Below are positions 63,638 through 64,000 of a stretch of DNA of 64,000 nt, piece by piece. Under the pieces are notes generated by a model. The model saw nothing but the letters and a program-made list of their open reading frames with translations, made no database searches and was not told the origin of the DNA. How positions within the stretch are numbered: the stretch's first letter is position 1; the number at the start of each line of letters is the position of its first letter. The DNA is from Alphaproteobacteria bacterium. GTDB lineage: Bacteria > Pseudomonadota > Alphaproteobacteria > Rhodobacterales > Rhodobacteraceae. Position numbers and translations under genes: made by a program. The stretch spans positions 88,607 through 152,606 of the forward strand of contig JAUIAS010000004.1 in assembly GCA_030425395.1 (NCBI GenBank). Reading direction: 5' to 3'.

Positions 63638-64000
63638 ATGGCCGAAACCGCCTATATCTTTGATGCGATCCGCACGCCCCGCTCCAAGGGCAAGGCTGAC
63701 GGGACGTTGCACGAAGTCAAACCAATCCACCTTGTGACGACCTTGCTGACGGAAATGCAGGCGCGCCATGATTTCGATACGGGCCGTGTCGACGATGTCA
63801 TGCTGGGATGCGTGGCACCCGTAATGGAACAAGGGTCGGTGTTGCCCAAGATTGCCCTGCAAAAGGCGGGCTGGGACGAATCCGTTCCCGGTGCGCAGGT
63901 CAACCGGTTTTGCGCCTCGGGGCTGGATACGTTCAATACCGCTGCGGCCAAAGTGGCTTCGGGGTGGGAAGATCTGGTCTGCGCGGGTGGCTTCGAAAGC
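63638..64000 (+). CDS. Thiolase family acetyl-CoA acyltransferase (partial, C-terminus beyond window)
   Basis: The first 121 codons of a thiolase, open to the end of the window. ETAYIFDAIRTPRSKGKADGTLHEV is the usual N-terminus; GRVDDVMLGCVAPVMEQG follows, and C92 in VNRFCASGLDTFNTAA is the nucleophilic cysteine. GGAGG precedes the ATG. This form resembles the FadA/FadI-like thiolase of bacterial fatty-acid beta-oxidation operons. It could also cleave the 3-ketoacyl-CoA made by the nearby CoA-transferase, but the divergent racemase separates it from that operon. Confidence 0.93.
   Translation, partial: MAETAYIFDAIRTPRSKGKADGTLHEVKPIHLVTTLLTEMQARHDFDTGRVDDVMLGCVAPVMEQGSVLPKIALQKAGWDESVPGAQVNRFCASGLDTFNTAAAKVASGWEDLVCAGGFES

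Overview
The window is chromosomal DNA from an alphaproteobacterium, most likely a marine member of the Rhodobacterales (Roseobacter/Paracoccaceae group). This is inferred from high G+C coding sequence, a cytochrome aa3 subunit I gene with an FNR-type box upstream, an Entner-Doudoroff operon, many ABC-type amino-acid and peptide importers, and a GC-rich intergenic repeat of the kind common in that order. I see no rRNA, tRNA, CRISPR array, prophage or insertion sequence. Base composition and gene style look even throughout.

Layout. 1-3654: two overlapping family-2 glycosyltransferases and the ppx/gppA-rlmE pair, all on the minus strand. 3962-6287: a one-carbon (folate/corrinoid) operon ending in a strong terminator. 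6342-10147: a GC-rich repeat, a small membrane protein, a DEAD-box helicase, a LuxR-type regulator with no luxI in view, and a secreted DUF995-like protein; two strong dyads lie between the last two. 10172-15222: four unrelated amide or peptide hydrolases (amidase, M20, M24, nitrilase-superfamily). 15186-26791: cation/proton antiporter with penicillin acylase, a beta-hydroxyacid dehydrogenase, a QueG/reductive-dehalogenase-like Fe-S protein, ctaD, a HIT protein, an MFS carrier, lipB and an exported peptidoglycan-binding protein.

26973-36986 is a hexose and Entner-Doudoroff block: pgm, a PfkB sugar kinase, zwf-edd-eda-pgi and glk. A perfect ATGTTA-N4-TAACAT dyad lies upstream of zwf, and no pgl gene is present between zwf and edd. 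37081-41007 holds a LivJ/LivK-type binding protein without its permease, an SDR, a metallo-beta-lactamase-fold hydrolase and a class I/II aminotransferase.

41084-62371 is the most interesting part. It holds two nitrogen-compound catabolic modules, each with its own importer. Module 1 has a kynureninase-like/cyclase reading frame (real fusion or frameshift), a dipeptide-type ABC importer, a PLP phospho-lyase-like enzyme translationally coupled to an APH-fold kinase (the arrangement of hydroxylysine or phosphoethanolamine breakdown), and an MBL hydrolase. Module 2 has a divergent LysR regulator, a polar amino-acid ABC importer, a class III aminotransferase, both subunits of a 3-oxoacid CoA-transferase, two M20 deacylases and an alanine racemase, nearly all with overlapping or closely spaced genes. 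Together these suggest import, N-deacylation, racemisation, transamination to a beta-keto acid and CoA activation of an acylated amino acid whose identity I cannot determine. The window ends with a small membrane protein, an Asp/Glu/hydantoin-type racemase and the start of a thiolase gene.
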